Source: an uncultured Flavobacteriales bacterium (lineage in GTDB: Bacteria > Bacteroidota > Bacteroidia > Flavobacteriales > Crocinitomicaceae). Taken from it: 64,000 nt of DNA. Location: contig CAMLLB010000001.1 in the NCBI GenBank assembly GCA_946480815.1, positions 62,001 to 126,000 of the forward strand, in the 5' to 3' direction. The translations under genes were made by a program, and so were the position numbers. This document shows, piece by piece, positions 43,333 to 51,914 of this stretch. The stretch's first letter is position 1, and each line of letters starts with the position of its first letter. The notes beneath the pieces were generated by a model, which saw only the letters and a list, made by a program, of their open reading frames with translations, made no database searches and was not told the origin of the DNA.

Positions 43333-44669
43333 TGGCAAAGATTTTATTGAAAGGTGCGACGCTGGTAAATGAGGGGAAGGAATTCGTTGCGGATGTTTTA
43401 ATAGATGGAAAACGAATTGCTAAAATTGCGTCTTCTATTTCTGTTGAAGGATCAGTTGAGGAGATCAATTGTGAAGGATTGCATTTACTTCCGGGTTGTA
43501 TTGATGACCAGGTACACTTCAGAGAGCCGGGTTTAACCCATAAAGCGAATATTCAATCGGAATCCAGGGCAGCTGTTGCAGGAGGAATTACTTCTTTCAT
43601 GGAAATGCCGAATACTGTTCCAAATACACTGACACAGGAACTGTTAGAGGCCAAATACCAACGTGCTTCAGAAGTTTCTCCGGCAAACTATTCCTTTTTC
43701 ATGGGGGCTTCGAATGACAATTACGAAGAAGTCATGAAAACCAACATCCAGGATGTTTGCGGTGTCAAGATCTTTATGGGTTCTTCTACCGGGAACATGC
43801 TGGTGGATAACACCAGTACTTTGGAGCATTTATTTGCCAACGTACCGATGCTCATTGCTACGCATTGTGAAGATGAAGCAACGATCAGAAAAAACCTGGA
43901 AGAATACAAAGAGAGATACGGAGAAGATATTCCAATGTCTGCTCATCCGTTGATCCGAAGTGCCGAAGCATGTTATTTGTCATCATCCAAAGCGGTGGAA
44001 CTTGCTAAGAAGAACAATACGCGATTACACATTTTACATATTTCCACAGGAATTGAAACGGAATTGTTCCGGAACGATATTCCCCTGGAACAAAAACGCA
44101 TTACCGCTGAGGCTTGCGTTCACCATTTATGGTTTTCAGATGCGGATTACGAAAGCAAAGGAGCATGGATCAAATGGAATCCGGCGGTGAAAACTGCTGC
44201 TGACAGAGATCAGATCTGGCAGGCACTTTTGGACAATCGCATCGATGTGATTGCTACGGATCATGCACCACATACTATCGAAGAGAAACAACAGAAATAT
44301 TTACAGGCTCCATCCGGCGGCCCATTGGTTCAGCATGCTTTGTTAGCGATGTTGGATGCATCCGCGAATGGAAAGATCCCTTTGGTGCGTGTGGTTGAGA
44401 AAATGGCACATGCAGTTGCAGTTTGTTTCCAGGTTAAAGACCGTGGTTTTTTGAGAGAAGGCTATTTTGCAGATTTGGTTCTGGTTGATCTGAACAAAAA
44501 ATCGACTGTGACAAAAGACTCATTATTTTATCAATGCGGATGGTCTCCATTTGAAGGAACAACATTCTCTTCAAGTATTGAAAAGACTTTTATCAATGGG
44601 GAAGTTGTTTATGAGAACGGCCAATTAACAGGAGCACAGCCGGGAACGCGTTTACTGTTTAATCGATGA
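43332..44669 (+). CDS. pyrC: Dihydroorotase
   Basis: Zinc amidohydrolase of pyrimidine synthesis. The 445-residue product starts at ATG 43332 (MAKILLKGATLVNEG). It has DDQVHFREPGLTHK (metal-binding motif), VKIFMGSSTGNML with a possible carbamylated lysine, ATHCEDE, LHILHISTG and IDVIATDHAPHT, which are the family's zinc and substrate sites. An in-frame start at 43305 lies inside the preceding gene and is rejected. Coupled upstream by TAATG and downstream by a 4-base overlap. Confidence 0.93.
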   Translation: MAKILLKGATLVNEGKEFVADVLIDGKRIAKIASSISVEGSVEEINCEGLHLLPGCIDDQVHFREPGLTHKANIQSESRAAVAGGITSFMEMPNTVPNTLTQELLEAKYQRASEVSPANYSFFMGASNDNYEEVMKTNIQDVCGVKIFMGSSTGNMLVDNTSTLEHLFANVPMLIATHCEDEATIRKNLEEYKERYGEDIPMSAHPLIRSAEACYLSSSKAVELAKKNNTRLHILHISTGIETELFRNDIPLEQKRITAEACVHHLWFSDADYESKGAWIKWNPAVKTAADRDQIWQALLDNRIDVIATDHAPHTIEEKQQKYLQAPSGGPLVQHALLAMLDASANGKIPLVRVVEKMAHAVAVCFQVKDRGFLREGYFADLVLVDLNKKSTVTKDSLFYQCGWSPFEGTTFSSSIEKTFINGEVVYENGQLTGAQPGTRLLFNR

Positions 44670-45019
44670 AACGGTTTTTCGGAATATTGTTTTTGATCAT
44701 CCTGCAATCATGTAACAGTGAATTACAAGGATTGGAAAAGCCGGAAAATTTGATTCCTAAAGATCAAATGGTTGACCTGATGACCGATATGCTGATCCTG
44801 GAAGGGCATATTCAAACAACGTATTCTACTGTAAACCGGTATTACAAAGTAATGACTGCTTCAGGAAGGGCTTATTTGAAATCCAAACACGTTACTGAAA
44901 AGCAATACGAGGATTCGTTCATTTATTACACCAGTACACACGAAGATTATAAACAGATGCTGGATAAAGTAATGGAAAACCTGCAAAAGGAATCCATTGA
45001 ATTACAAAAGAAGTCTTAA
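44666..45019 (+). CDS. DUF4296 lipoprotein
   Basis: The 117-residue protein has a lipoprotein signal (MKRFFGILFLIILQSC, Cys16) and a helical domain with LIPKDQMVDLMTDMLILEGHIQTTYS and YYTSTHEDYKQMLDKVM, the DUF4296 pattern. It overlaps pyrC by 4 bases (ATGA) and its TAA stop shares TTAA at 45016-45019 with the convergent gene. Function unknown; predicted periplasmic or outer-membrane anchored. Confidence 0.82.
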   Translation: MKRFFGILFLIILQSCNSELQGLEKPENLIPKDQMVDLMTDMLILEGHIQTTYSTVNRYYKVMTASGRAYLKSKHVTEKQYEDSFIYYTSTHEDYKQMLDKVMENLQKESIELQKKS

Positions 45020-45726
45020 TGACATTCCAATTGAATGGAAGTCATTAATTTTTTGAACTCCCGCTGATATTTCGCTTCATCGAACCAAACCGTTTGATTT
45101 TCCAATACACAATTCCACCAACCGTATCTCAGAACTTCTATTCGTGCCCACAATTCCTGATCAGGACTATTCCAATGCCGTTCAAATGCAGTATTGATCG
45201 AACTGGGATCAAGAGCTCCTGCCACTTCTTTATCATGTAACGTTTTCCAGGTACTCAATAAGATTTTCCCACCTTTTTCCAGGGCAGTTATATAATCGGA
45301 ACATGCTTTGCAATAAGGAGTTCCTTTCAATGCTTTTGGTTGATTTAAAGCGATAACGGCTTTTTCACGCAGCAGGCATTGTTCCCGGATATTCTCCAAT
45401 CTCATTTTTTTGAGGTCCGTCCAATAATCTCCTTTCGGATATTCCATTTGTTCCAGTTCCGTTACAAAATTGCCACACTCAAAACGGATGCTTTTTACTT
45501 TTAAATAAGCAGTGTCTTTTGGTTGATAAGCCAGGAACGGCTGACTCAATTCGGATGCCTGGATTAGAGTATAATGTGCGTTTTGCACTTGCTGATAAGT
45601 TGCTTTTGAGCTATCGATCTGGGCTCTTGTAAGGCAGGAACCTTCATACCATTCGAAGACTTCCTGTGCCTGGTTGAAAGAGGGGAATAAAAGCAGGCAA
45701 ATGATGGAGAAAGTGAGGTTTTTCAT
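45016..45726 (-). CDS. Secreted Cys-rich helical protein, unknown
   Basis: The 236-residue product has a signal peptide ([21 protein letters not shown]). The mature region contains about seven cysteines (near GSCLTR, FECGNF, REQCLL, YCKACSD, WNCVLE, LECH) in a mostly helical, Trp- and Glu-rich sequence, suggesting disulfide-stabilised helices. It could resemble periplasmic LprI-type proteins, but I cannot confirm that. It overlaps ruvC by 4 bases and follows it in the operon. Confidence 0.6.
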   Translation of the reverse strand: MKNLTFSIICLLLFPSFNQAQEVFEWYEGSCLTRAQIDSSKATYQQVQNAHYTLIQASELSQPFLAYQPKDTAYLKVKSIRFECGNFVTELEQMEYPKGDYWTDLKKMRLENIREQCLLREKAVIALNQPKALKGTPYCKACSDYITALEKGGKILLSTWKTLHDKEVAGALDPSSINTAFERHWNSPDQELWARIEVLRYGWWNCVLENQTVWFDEAKYQREFKKLMTSIQLECH

Positions 45727-46280
45727 CTTATTTTTCGTTCAGGGTTTTTACTTAGAAAACTGCTCCAGCTATTTCCCTTGCTTTTGTTGTTTTCACCGAT
45801 TCCCTTGGAGAAATGGTGACAAACCGCGGCTGCCAAACCATCCGTTGCATCCAGGTATTTTGGAAGTTCTTCAAAACGAAGCAGCGTTTGGAGCATTGCC
45901 GCAACCTGCTCTTTTGAAGCGTTTCCGTTTCCAGTGATCGCTTGTTTGATTCGTTTCGGAGTATATTCTTCGTAGGGGATATTTCTCCTGAGTGAAGCAG
46001 CAATGGCAACACCTTGTGCCCTTCCAAGTTTCAGCATGGATTGAACGTTCTTTCCAAAGAAAGGTGCTTCAATGGCCATTTCGTCCGGTTTGTATTCTTC
46101 CATAAGTCCGTCAATGCGATCAAAAATGCGTTTCAATTTATCCGGTTGATTGTCGAGTTTGTTCAGCTGGATAATTCCGAAGTTGAGCATTTCAATTTTC
46201 GTGCCCTGAATATGAATTAATCCATATCCCAATACAGTTGTTCCGGGGTCAATCCCTAAAATTATTTTATCTTCGGCCAT
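45723..46280 (-). CDS. ruvC: Crossover junction endodeoxyribonuclease RuvC
   Basis: Resolves Holliday junctions. The 185-residue product from ATG 46280 begins [20 protein letters not shown] (first catalytic Asp). It has [11 protein letters not shown] (catalytic Glu), [31 protein letters not shown], and [12 protein letters not shown] with two carboxylates. The frame is open 99 codons further upstream, but that stretch is antisense to the neighbouring membrane protein gene and is rejected. The ATG overlaps the divergent plus-strand ATG by two bases. Confidence 0.95.
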   Translation of the reverse strand: MAEDKIILGIDPGTTVLGYGLIHIQGTKIEMLNFGIIQLNKLDNQPDKLKRIFDRIDGLMEEYKPDEMAIEAPFFGKNVQSMLKLGRAQGVAIAASLRRNIPYEEYTPKRIKQAITGNGNASKEQVAAMLQTLLRFEELPKYLDATDGLAAAVCHHFSKGIGENNKSKGNSWSSFLSKNPERKIR

Positions 46281-47202
46281 GCAAATGAAAGAGAAAGTTA
46301 AAGCTACTAAAAAACAAGCTGGTTTAATTACATTATTCAAATTATTGGTATTTGCAGCCGTAATCTGGACCTTATATTTCCAGTTGAAAAATGTGGATTG
46401 GGAGCATGCCAAAGGACTGGATGTAAAACACTGGTGGGCACTGGTCTCAGCTTTTTTGTTGCTGATCCCTAATTTATGGATGGAATTCCTGAAATGGAAG
46501 ACTGTTACTGATCCGCTGAATGTGGAATCCAGGTTGGTTAAAAACGCCTTTTGGGCCGGAGTAGCTTCCGGTTTCATGTCACCGAACGGATGGGGAAACT
46601 TTTTGGGAAGGTTGATTTATTTTCAAAAGCGACAAACGATCTACATTATTTTCGCCACTGCATTGGCCAATTTAAGCCAGCTCATTCCGACCTTACTTTT
46701 CGGATTAGTGGCAGTGTTGCTGAAATACGGTCAGGCAAATTCCCTGTGGATTTCTGCAAGTGGAGGAGCGTTGGTAATTCTGCTGATTTACTTCTTTGGA
46801 GATTACCTGCTTCCCAAACAACGAAGCCGCTTCACCTTTGTCAGAAGGTTGCAGAGTATCAGAGGACGTTATCAAAATCTGAAATGGCCTTTCCTGGCTT
46901 TTTCAACCATACGTTTTTGTGTTTTTAGTTTGCAATACGTTTTGTTATTCGTGACCTTTGGCTACGAAGATTTTTGGTTCCTGCTGACACAAATCTGGCT
47001 GATTTACCTATTCACTTCATTCGTGCCATCTTTGTGGTCCGGAAAGGTATTGATCCGCGAAACAGCCGCCCTGTTTGTTTTTGCAGGAACAACCGTTTCT
47101 GTTCCGGATGTAATTGTTTCGAGTATTATTATTTACCTGATCAATATCGCATTACCGGCATTTATGAGTAGTTTTATCTGGTTACCTAAAAGAAAACAAT
47201 AA
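46279..47202 (+). CDS. Flippase-like / LPG-synthase transmembrane domain protein (UPF0104)
   Basis: The 307-residue membrane protein begins [20 protein letters not shown] and has about eight membrane segments. It contains the family motifs [35 protein letters not shown] and a C-terminal [20 protein letters not shown]. This UPF0104/YbhN family is linked to lipid transport in other organisms. It runs directly into a GT2 gene (3-base gap), so lipid-linked glycan handling is plausible. A start at the second ATG (46285) is possible. Confidence 0.82.
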   Translation: MQMKEKVKATKKQAGLITLFKLLVFAAVIWTLYFQLKNVDWEHAKGLDVKHWWALVSAFLLLIPNLWMEFLKWKTVTDPLNVESRLVKNAFWAGVASGFMSPNGWGNFLGRLIYFQKRQTIYIIFATALANLSQLIPTLLFGLVAVLLKYGQANSLWISASGGALVILLIYFFGDYLLPKQRSRFTFVRRLQSIRGRYQNLKWPFLAFSTIRFCVFSLQYVLLFVTFGYEDFWFLLTQIWLIYLFTSFVPSLWSGKVLIRETAALFVFAGTTVSVPDVIVSSIIIYLINIALPAFMSSFIWLPKRKQ

Positions 47203-47205
47203 GTT

Positions 47206-48279
47206 ATGTGGTTGATTGGTTCCTGGGTACTTCTTTATATTCTTTCGATTTTAACTCTGCTGTTTGGCGTAAACCGTTTGCGGATCAGCCGAAATTCAAA
47301 AAAGATGATGGCAATTGATGAAATATCGGTTGTGATCCCTTTTAGAAATGAAGCAGATAATCTTGAGGCTTTTTTGGAATGCATTTACGCACAGCGTTAC
47401 CAGCCGGCACAATGGATCTTTGTGAATGATCATTCTTCAGATTCGTATATTGATTTATTCAGGGAGATGGATGCTTTCCCGATCCGTTTATTGCATTTAC
47501 CGGAAGAACAAAGAGGGAAGAAGCGTGCCATTCGTTTTGGAATGGACCATGTACGAACGGAATATTGTTTAACAATGGATGCAGACGTTTCTTTCGGAAA
47601 AGACTATATGAAGTCCATGCTTTTGCTCCCGGAAGCTGAATTGATCATTCTCCCGGTTGAAATGACAGGGAAAAAGTGGTGGCAATCTTTTTTTACCCTG
47701 GAATACCTTTTTACAACACTTTTGAATAAAGGAATTGCCGGATGGGCACGACCTGTTAACTGCAGTGGTGCAAATTTGCTGATCCACGTGTCAAGTTTCG
47801 ACCAGGTGGATGATATTGAAGACCATGATCACATTTTAAGCGGTGATGATATCTATACGCTAAGGGCGTTTCGGGCATCCGGAAAACGGATTGAGATTGT
47901 TGAAAATGAAGCCTTGAAAGTAGAAACAGAAACTCCCGGAACACTCTCAGAAGTGATGGAACAACGGGTTCGCTGGTTAGGGAAAACAAGTCATGTAGCT
48001 GATTCACTGAATAATTTCCTGGGAATTTGGGCTATTGGTTTACACTTGTATTATTTCCTGTTGTTGATTATCACTTTTTTTGCAGGAGTCTACTGGCTGA
48101 CTTTTTTGATCATCGCTTTCAAATACGGGATGGATTTTATGCTGGTAAAAATGGACAAAAAGAAACCTTCGTCGTTTGATTTGATAGGCTTGGGATTATT
48201 TGAATTGTTTTACCCGGTCTATTTATTTGCATTGCTGGCTTATCTCATGGTCTCTCAACCTGAATGGAAGGGGAGATAA
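47206..48279 (+). CDS. Membrane GT2 glycosyltransferase
   Basis: The 357-residue protein has an N-terminal membrane segment (~residues 2-22), then a GT-A domain: ISVVIPFRNEADNLEAFLEC, PAQWIFVNDHSSD, YCLTMDADVSF (DxD motif), NCSGANLLI, EDHDHILSGDDIYTL and QRVRWLGKTSH (Q/R-x-x-R-W motif of processive or ceramide-type GT2). Three to four membrane segments follow at the C terminus. It is paired with the UPF0104 gene. Confidence 0.88.
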   Translation: MWLIGSWVLLYILSILTLLFGVNRLRISRNSKKMMAIDEISVVIPFRNEADNLEAFLECIYAQRYQPAQWIFVNDHSSDSYIDLFREMDAFPIRLLHLPEEQRGKKRAIRFGMDHVRTEYCLTMDADVSFGKDYMKSMLLLPEAELIILPVEMTGKKWWQSFFTLEYLFTTLLNKGIAGWARPVNCSGANLLIHVSSFDQVDDIEDHDHILSGDDIYTLRAFRASGKRIEIVENEALKVETETPGTLSEVMEQRVRWLGKTSHVADSLNNFLGIWAIGLHLYYFLLLIITFFAGVYWLTFLIIAFKYGMDFMLVKMDKKKPSSFDLIGLGLFELFYPVYLFALLAYLMVSQPEWKGR

Positions 48280-48314
48280 GTGTTCTGTTCTGATTCAGGA
48301 TTTTATTGAAAAAT

Positions 48315-48364
48315 AAAAAAAGGTTTTGCAGGGATGGACGTCTCCGGTCCTTGCAAAACCTTTT
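48315..48364. terminator. Bidirectional terminator
   Basis: AAAAGGTTTTGCA and TGCAAAACCTTTT pair perfectly with an interrupted GGGA/TCC extension around a larger loop. A-run and T-run flank it, suiting the convergent GT2 and PepSY-like genes. Confidence 0.8.
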
Positions 48365-48382
48365 ATCAGTAATCGGGTGCAT

Positions 48383-48691
48383 TTATTTGATAACTGTTCC
48401 GTCTTCTCTGAATTTCACGACATTGAGTTCGGACTTCGTATTTGTCAATTCTACCTCGTAGTAGGGTTTCTCAGCTTTTACAATGTATGCTTGTTTAGCA
48501 GTCCATCCCTGGAAAGCATCTTCAGTTAATGCTTTTCTTACAGCTGCCGGCAATTCTTCCAATTTGATTTTTACACGGTCAGGATTGGTTGCATTTGCAG
48601 TTTCTGTTTTAGCCTTAGTTCCTGTTTCTGCCTGAGCATTTGCGAACACAGTAGTTGTGATTGCGATTGCTGCGATGATAATTTTTTTCAT
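48383..48691 (-). CDS. Small secreted PepSY-like protein
   Basis: The 102-residue product from ATG 48691 has a signal peptide (MKKIIIAAIAITTTVFANAQ). The mature domain reads VKIKLEELPAAVRKALTEDAFQGWTAKQAYIVKAEKPYYEVEL followed by VVKFREDGTVIK, a PepSY-like fold common in Bacteroidota. Probably periplasmic. The in-frame start at 48715 would add eight residues ahead of the signal and is less likely. Function unknown. Confidence 0.75.
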   Translation of the reverse strand: MKKIIIAAIAITTTVFANAQAETGTKAKTETANATNPDRVKIKLEELPAAVRKALTEDAFQGWTAKQAYIVKAEKPYYEVELTNTKSELNVVKFREDGTVIK

Positions 48692-48898
48692 GGTACTTAT
48701 TTTTTTGAATTTCATGTCGACTCATTGGGGAAAATGGTGCCAGCGCACGGTTTCGACTTTATAAAATAAGTTAAATGAACTTTAAATGCGCTGATTTACA
48801 GCGTGTTCACAATGGGTTATGCTTGAGTAATTCCTCTTTATTCCTGATTATGAAGGACGTACAAATTTCCAAATTGAAAAAAAGCTTCCCAAATTGAA

Positions 48899-49360
48899 TT
48901 ACTGTCCAAACGGATTATCCAACTTTAATTGTTGGATAATTTTATTCTGAAGCGGAAAAAGTGAAGCAAAATAGAGAATCCCGATACTGCTCAGTATGAT
49001 GAAAAAAGTGTTGGTAGTCAGTACAAAACAAACAATAGCGAAAATGATGGATGCATCAACAAGTCCCATTTGAATAATTCGGGTACTGGTGAAGGACTTG
49101 ATCAGTTTATAAGGATCCGTTTCGTTATGAACCTTTGCAAGCATCGCTTTGCGGAGGAAAATACTGGTTGATACTGCGATCACCATTATAATCGGAGCTA
49201 TCAATTGGAACAATTCATTGATCTCTGAATGCTGGCTCCCCGGAATAACGATTATGCTCATAGCTGTTAGAAAGCTAAGTATACCAAATAGGAATGCTCC
49301 GAAAATAATCCGGATCAGGGTGATAGTATTATTTAGTTTGCGCAGAATTTCAGGCTTCAT
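48899..49360 (-). CDS. Small membrane protein, unknown
   Basis: The 153-residue product has four predicted membrane segments (about residues 14-37, 48-67, 97-116 and 118-135). Two charged loops include RKAMLAKVHNETDPYKLIKSFTSTRIIQMG. I do not recognise a family. It stands between the DUF3127 terminator (49377-49403) and a gene-free 183 bases in which I see nothing beyond AT-rich sequence. Confidence 0.55.
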   Translation of the reverse strand: MKPEILRKLNNTITLIRIIFGAFLFGILSFLTAMSIIVIPGSQHSEINELFQLIAPIIMVIAVSTSIFLRKAMLAKVHNETDPYKLIKSFTSTRIIQMGLVDASIIFAIVCFVLTTNTFFIILSSIGILYFASLFPLQNKIIQQLKLDNPFGQ

Positions 49361-49376
49361 AAGGTTATGATATAAA

Positions 49377-49403
49377 AAGCCCCGATATTTATCATCGGGG
49401 CTT
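49377..49403 (-). terminator. Terminator after the DUF3127 gene
   Basis: AAGCCCCGAT and ATCGGGGCTT form a perfect 10-base stem around a 7-base loop. On the minus strand it is followed by a T-rich run, placing it just after the DUF3127 stop. Confidence 0.8.
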
Positions 49404-49414
49404 GAATTTAGTTA

Positions 49415-49810
49415 TCAGAACGGTAAATCGTCGTCGTCACTTGGTGCGGTAGAAGCACCAGGAGTTGCGATCGGATCCAGGTTCATAGCAGTAGGGCCAC
49501 CTGCCGGGATTCCGCCACCCATGGAAGGAGCTCCTACTTTTTCAATTCTCCATGCTTCAAGCGTGTTGAAATATTTCACTTCTCCCTGAGGGCTTGTCCA
49601 TTCGCGACCTCTTAAGTTGAATGATACTTCAATTTGATCCTGCGTATTGAATCCATCAATCAAGCTGCATTTGTCCTGTGTTAATTGAAACAAGATGTCC
49701 TGAGGATACATACTTGCATTATCAGTTAAAACAAATTCTCTCTTTGAGAATTTTTCTGATACCTGTACTGTATCATTTTTCACCTTTAAGATTCCGGATA
49801 TTTTAAACAT
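49415..49810 (-). CDS. DUF3127 protein with SSB-like acidic C-terminal tip
   Basis: The 131-residue protein has an OB-fold-like N-terminal domain (ISGILKVKNDTVQVSEKFSKREFVLTD, QDKCSLID, IEVSFNLRGREW, FNTLEAWRIEKV), then a Gly/Pro-rich linker and the ending SDDDDLPF. The tip copies the SSB partner-recruiting tail, seen in this window's own SSB as PNDDLPF. The fold and tail suggest a nucleic-acid-binding or SSB-pathway role, which is inference. Single gene with its own terminator. Confidence 0.83.
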   Translation of the reverse strand: MFKISGILKVKNDTVQVSEKFSKREFVLTDNASMYPQDILFQLTQDKCSLIDGFNTQDQIEVSFNLRGREWTSPQGEVKYFNTLEAWRIEKVGAPSMGGGIPAGGPTAMNLDPIATPGASTAPSDDDDLPF

Positions 49811-49832
49811 ATTTCTACGGGTATTTACTATT

Positions 49833-50726
49833 TTAATCGTTAAAAGAAAGCAAGGTCATCCAGGCTCCTTCAATATCATTTTTATTTATCAGTTCTTTTG
49901 CACGTTCGTGTAAAGCGAGTTCCAGTTTGGCTGGCTCGTCTTCTAAAGTTAGGAATAAATCGCTTAATTCCAATAATTTATACTCATTCACATCCGTTTC
50001 ATTCGGTAGTTCGGTTACACCTGCCAATTGGGCCAAATCATTTCCCGACAGGATGGAACTTATGCGGATGTCTTCCGGAAGTTGGTCAAAGCCGATCCCG
50101 ACAGTTGTAATCGGTTTCGTGACCTCAAACATGGAAGCTTCATTGGCGTGGCAATACCAGTTTCCTCCCATTCGGGCTACGAGATTGATCTTCTTTTGGT
50201 CAATTGTTCCGTCTTCAGCCAGGATTTCTTCGTGAATGTGGATCTTCGTCACCTCACAAATCACCAGGTTACCGGCACCTCCCTGATCGCCCAGTTCTTT
50301 TACTTCGAGTACTTTGCATTCGAATTGAACAGGAGCTTCCAAAACACGCATCGGTTTCACCGTATCTGATTTTACAGGAGTCAGTCCGGATTTCACAAAT
50401 TCATCTACTTCGGGTCCGTAAGGCGAACTGCTCAAACTCATTTGATGCAGGATATCCATGTTCACAATGTTAATAACCACTTCCGGGATATTTTTGACAT
50501 TGTTGTAAGTATCTTTTGTTGTATTTGTTCTTCCGTTTCTTGCGGGTGAAAAAATAAGGATGGGTGGTGCAGCCGAAAACACATTGAAAAAACTGAACGG
50601 AGATAAGTTGTTTACCCCGTTTTCATCGACTGTTGAAGCAAATGCGATGGGGCGCGGACCGATAGCTCCAAGTAAATAACCATGGAGTTTCGGTACGGGA
50701 AGTTCTTTCGGATCGAGCGTTAACAT
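49833..50726 (-). CDS. Flavin reductase family protein
   Basis: The 297-residue protein begins with the flavin-reductase-like domain: GYLLGAIGPRPIAFASTVDENGVNNLSPFSFFNVFSAAPPILIFSP, the FMN-binding pattern of this split-barrel family. The sequence continues EVVINIVNMDILHQM and a C-terminal ~90-residue extension rich in Glu/Leu. It may be an NAD(P)H:flavin oxidoreductase or a related FMN-binding protein. Minus-strand TACTTTTG (50748-50741) is a -7 candidate. Confidence 0.85.
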   Translation of the reverse strand: MLTLDPKELPVPKLHGYLLGAIGPRPIAFASTVDENGVNNLSPFSFFNVFSAAPPILIFSPARNGRTNTTKDTYNNVKNIPEVVINIVNMDILHQMSLSSSPYGPEVDEFVKSGLTPVKSDTVKPMRVLEAPVQFECKVLEVKELGDQGGAGNLVICEVTKIHIHEEILAEDGTIDQKKINLVARMGGNWYCHANEASMFEVTKPITTVGIGFDQLPEDIRISSILSGNDLAQLAGVTELPNETDVNEYKLLELSDLFLTLEDEPAKLELALHERAKELINKNDIEGAWMTLLSFND

Positions 50727-50740
50727 GCTTTAAATTTCTA

Positions 50741-50748
50741 CAAAAGTA
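50741..50748 (-). promoter_or_regulatory. Putative -7 element of the flavin reductase gene
   Basis: TACTTTTG on the minus strand matches TAnnTTTG and lies 14 bases before the ATG at 50726. Confidence 0.45.
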
Positions 50749-50820
50749 CCAAAATCAAAGCGGTGTTTTGAAGTGACTTTCCAGAATTAATTAACAAAAT
50801 TACCTATTGAAGACTCTTGG

Positions 50821-51873
50821 TCAACGAATGACTTTTTTAGTAATTTGATCATTGCCTCCTGTCACACGGATGAGGTACATTCCGGAAGAATAATTACTTA
50901 GGTCAACAGTTGTTGTTTCGGTAATTTTGGATTGTACCATTGTTTTTCCGGATAAGTCTACAATGGAATAGCACAAATTATCATGAGACTCACTGATTTT
51001 AATGGTGACTTGTTGATTCACTGAATTATAATTCACGCTGACAAAATTATCCAAATTAGTTTCTCTGGTACTTGCAGTAATTCCTCCTTCTTCCATAAAG
51101 GCACCGGAATCGAATATTCCGTCTCCTGCATCAGCAATGGCAATAGTAATATGGTATGTTTGACCCGGTGTTACCACTGATTTAGCAGTTAATGGAACCG
51201 TCAAACCATCAAATTCAAGGTAAGTATTACTTGAATTGAAAGGGGCCTGATTTCCATTCCCGTTAGTTACAAAATATTGTGGATTCACCGCAGGTGAAGC
51301 GCCTATACCGGAACCTGTTCCACCCGGATTACCATTGTTGACATTATTAACTGTTGTAGAAGCTCCATTTGGTAAACGCGCAATATTTTGATTTCCTGGT
51401 AGCCCCGGACCGGAAATGAAAATGGCAAATCCGTCTACAAATTGAGACCCGACGTATTCCGGATATTCTTCCGAAGCGAAAATATATTTGATTTTTAAGG
51501 TATCCCCGTATGGAATGACGTCGAAAGAAATGACAGATGCGTTATGAGTTTGTGCACCAAACATACTTGTCAACGGGGTATAGCCCTCAAAGCCATTGTC
51601 GATACCAGCATTTGACTCATTATTCGGTCCAACAGCAATATTGGTTGTTCCAGTAGTCATTAATACTCCGGAAGTAAACGGCATGTTCTGCACATTTGCA
51701 GAGAAATAACAAACTGATCCGTAGTAACCATAGTAGCTTACATTCGATATAGAAACGTTATTGCTGGAAAGCGAACTCGCAATAAAATCATTTGGATTAT
51801 TCCCTCCCAAAATTAACTGACCAAAAGAAATTGCCGGAAAAAGGCAGATGATAAGGTGGTAAATGTATTTCAT
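50821..51873 (-). CDS. Choice-of-anchor L domain protein with T9SS sorting domain
   Basis: The 350-residue secreted protein has a signal peptide (MKYIYHLIICLFPAISFG) and a choice-of-anchor L domain: SGVLMTTGTT, IKYIFASEEYPEYVGSQFVDGFAIFISGPG and TYHITIAIADAGDGIFDSGAFME are its signature segments. The end (VNYNSVNQQVTIKISESHDN to QITKKVIR) is a T9SS-type sorting domain. Predicted surface or secreted protein; function unknown. Single gene. Confidence 0.85.
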   Translation of the reverse strand: MKYIYHLIICLFPAISFGQLILGGNNPNDFIASSLSSNNVSISNVSYYGYYGSVCYFSANVQNMPFTSGVLMTTGTTNIAVGPNNESNAGIDNGFEGYTPLTSMFGAQTHNASVISFDVIPYGDTLKIKYIFASEEYPEYVGSQFVDGFAIFISGPGLPGNQNIARLPNGASTTVNNVNNGNPGGTGSGIGASPAVNPQYFVTNGNGNQAPFNSSNTYLEFDGLTVPLTAKSVVTPGQTYHITIAIADAGDGIFDSGAFMEEGGITASTRETNLDNFVSVNYNSVNQQVTIKISESHDNLCYSIVDLSGKTMVQSKITETTTVDLSNYSSGMYLIRVTGGNDQITKKVIR

Positions 51874-51914
51874 GCTACTAAAATAAAAGCACGAAGTTAC
51901 TCATTTTAACCAAT

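Noticed and set aside
46281..46577. Ninety-nine-codon upstream extension of the ruvC frame
   Set aside because: It is antisense to the flippase-like membrane protein gene and has no RuvC similarity; the normal RuvC start is [14 protein letters not shown] at 46280.
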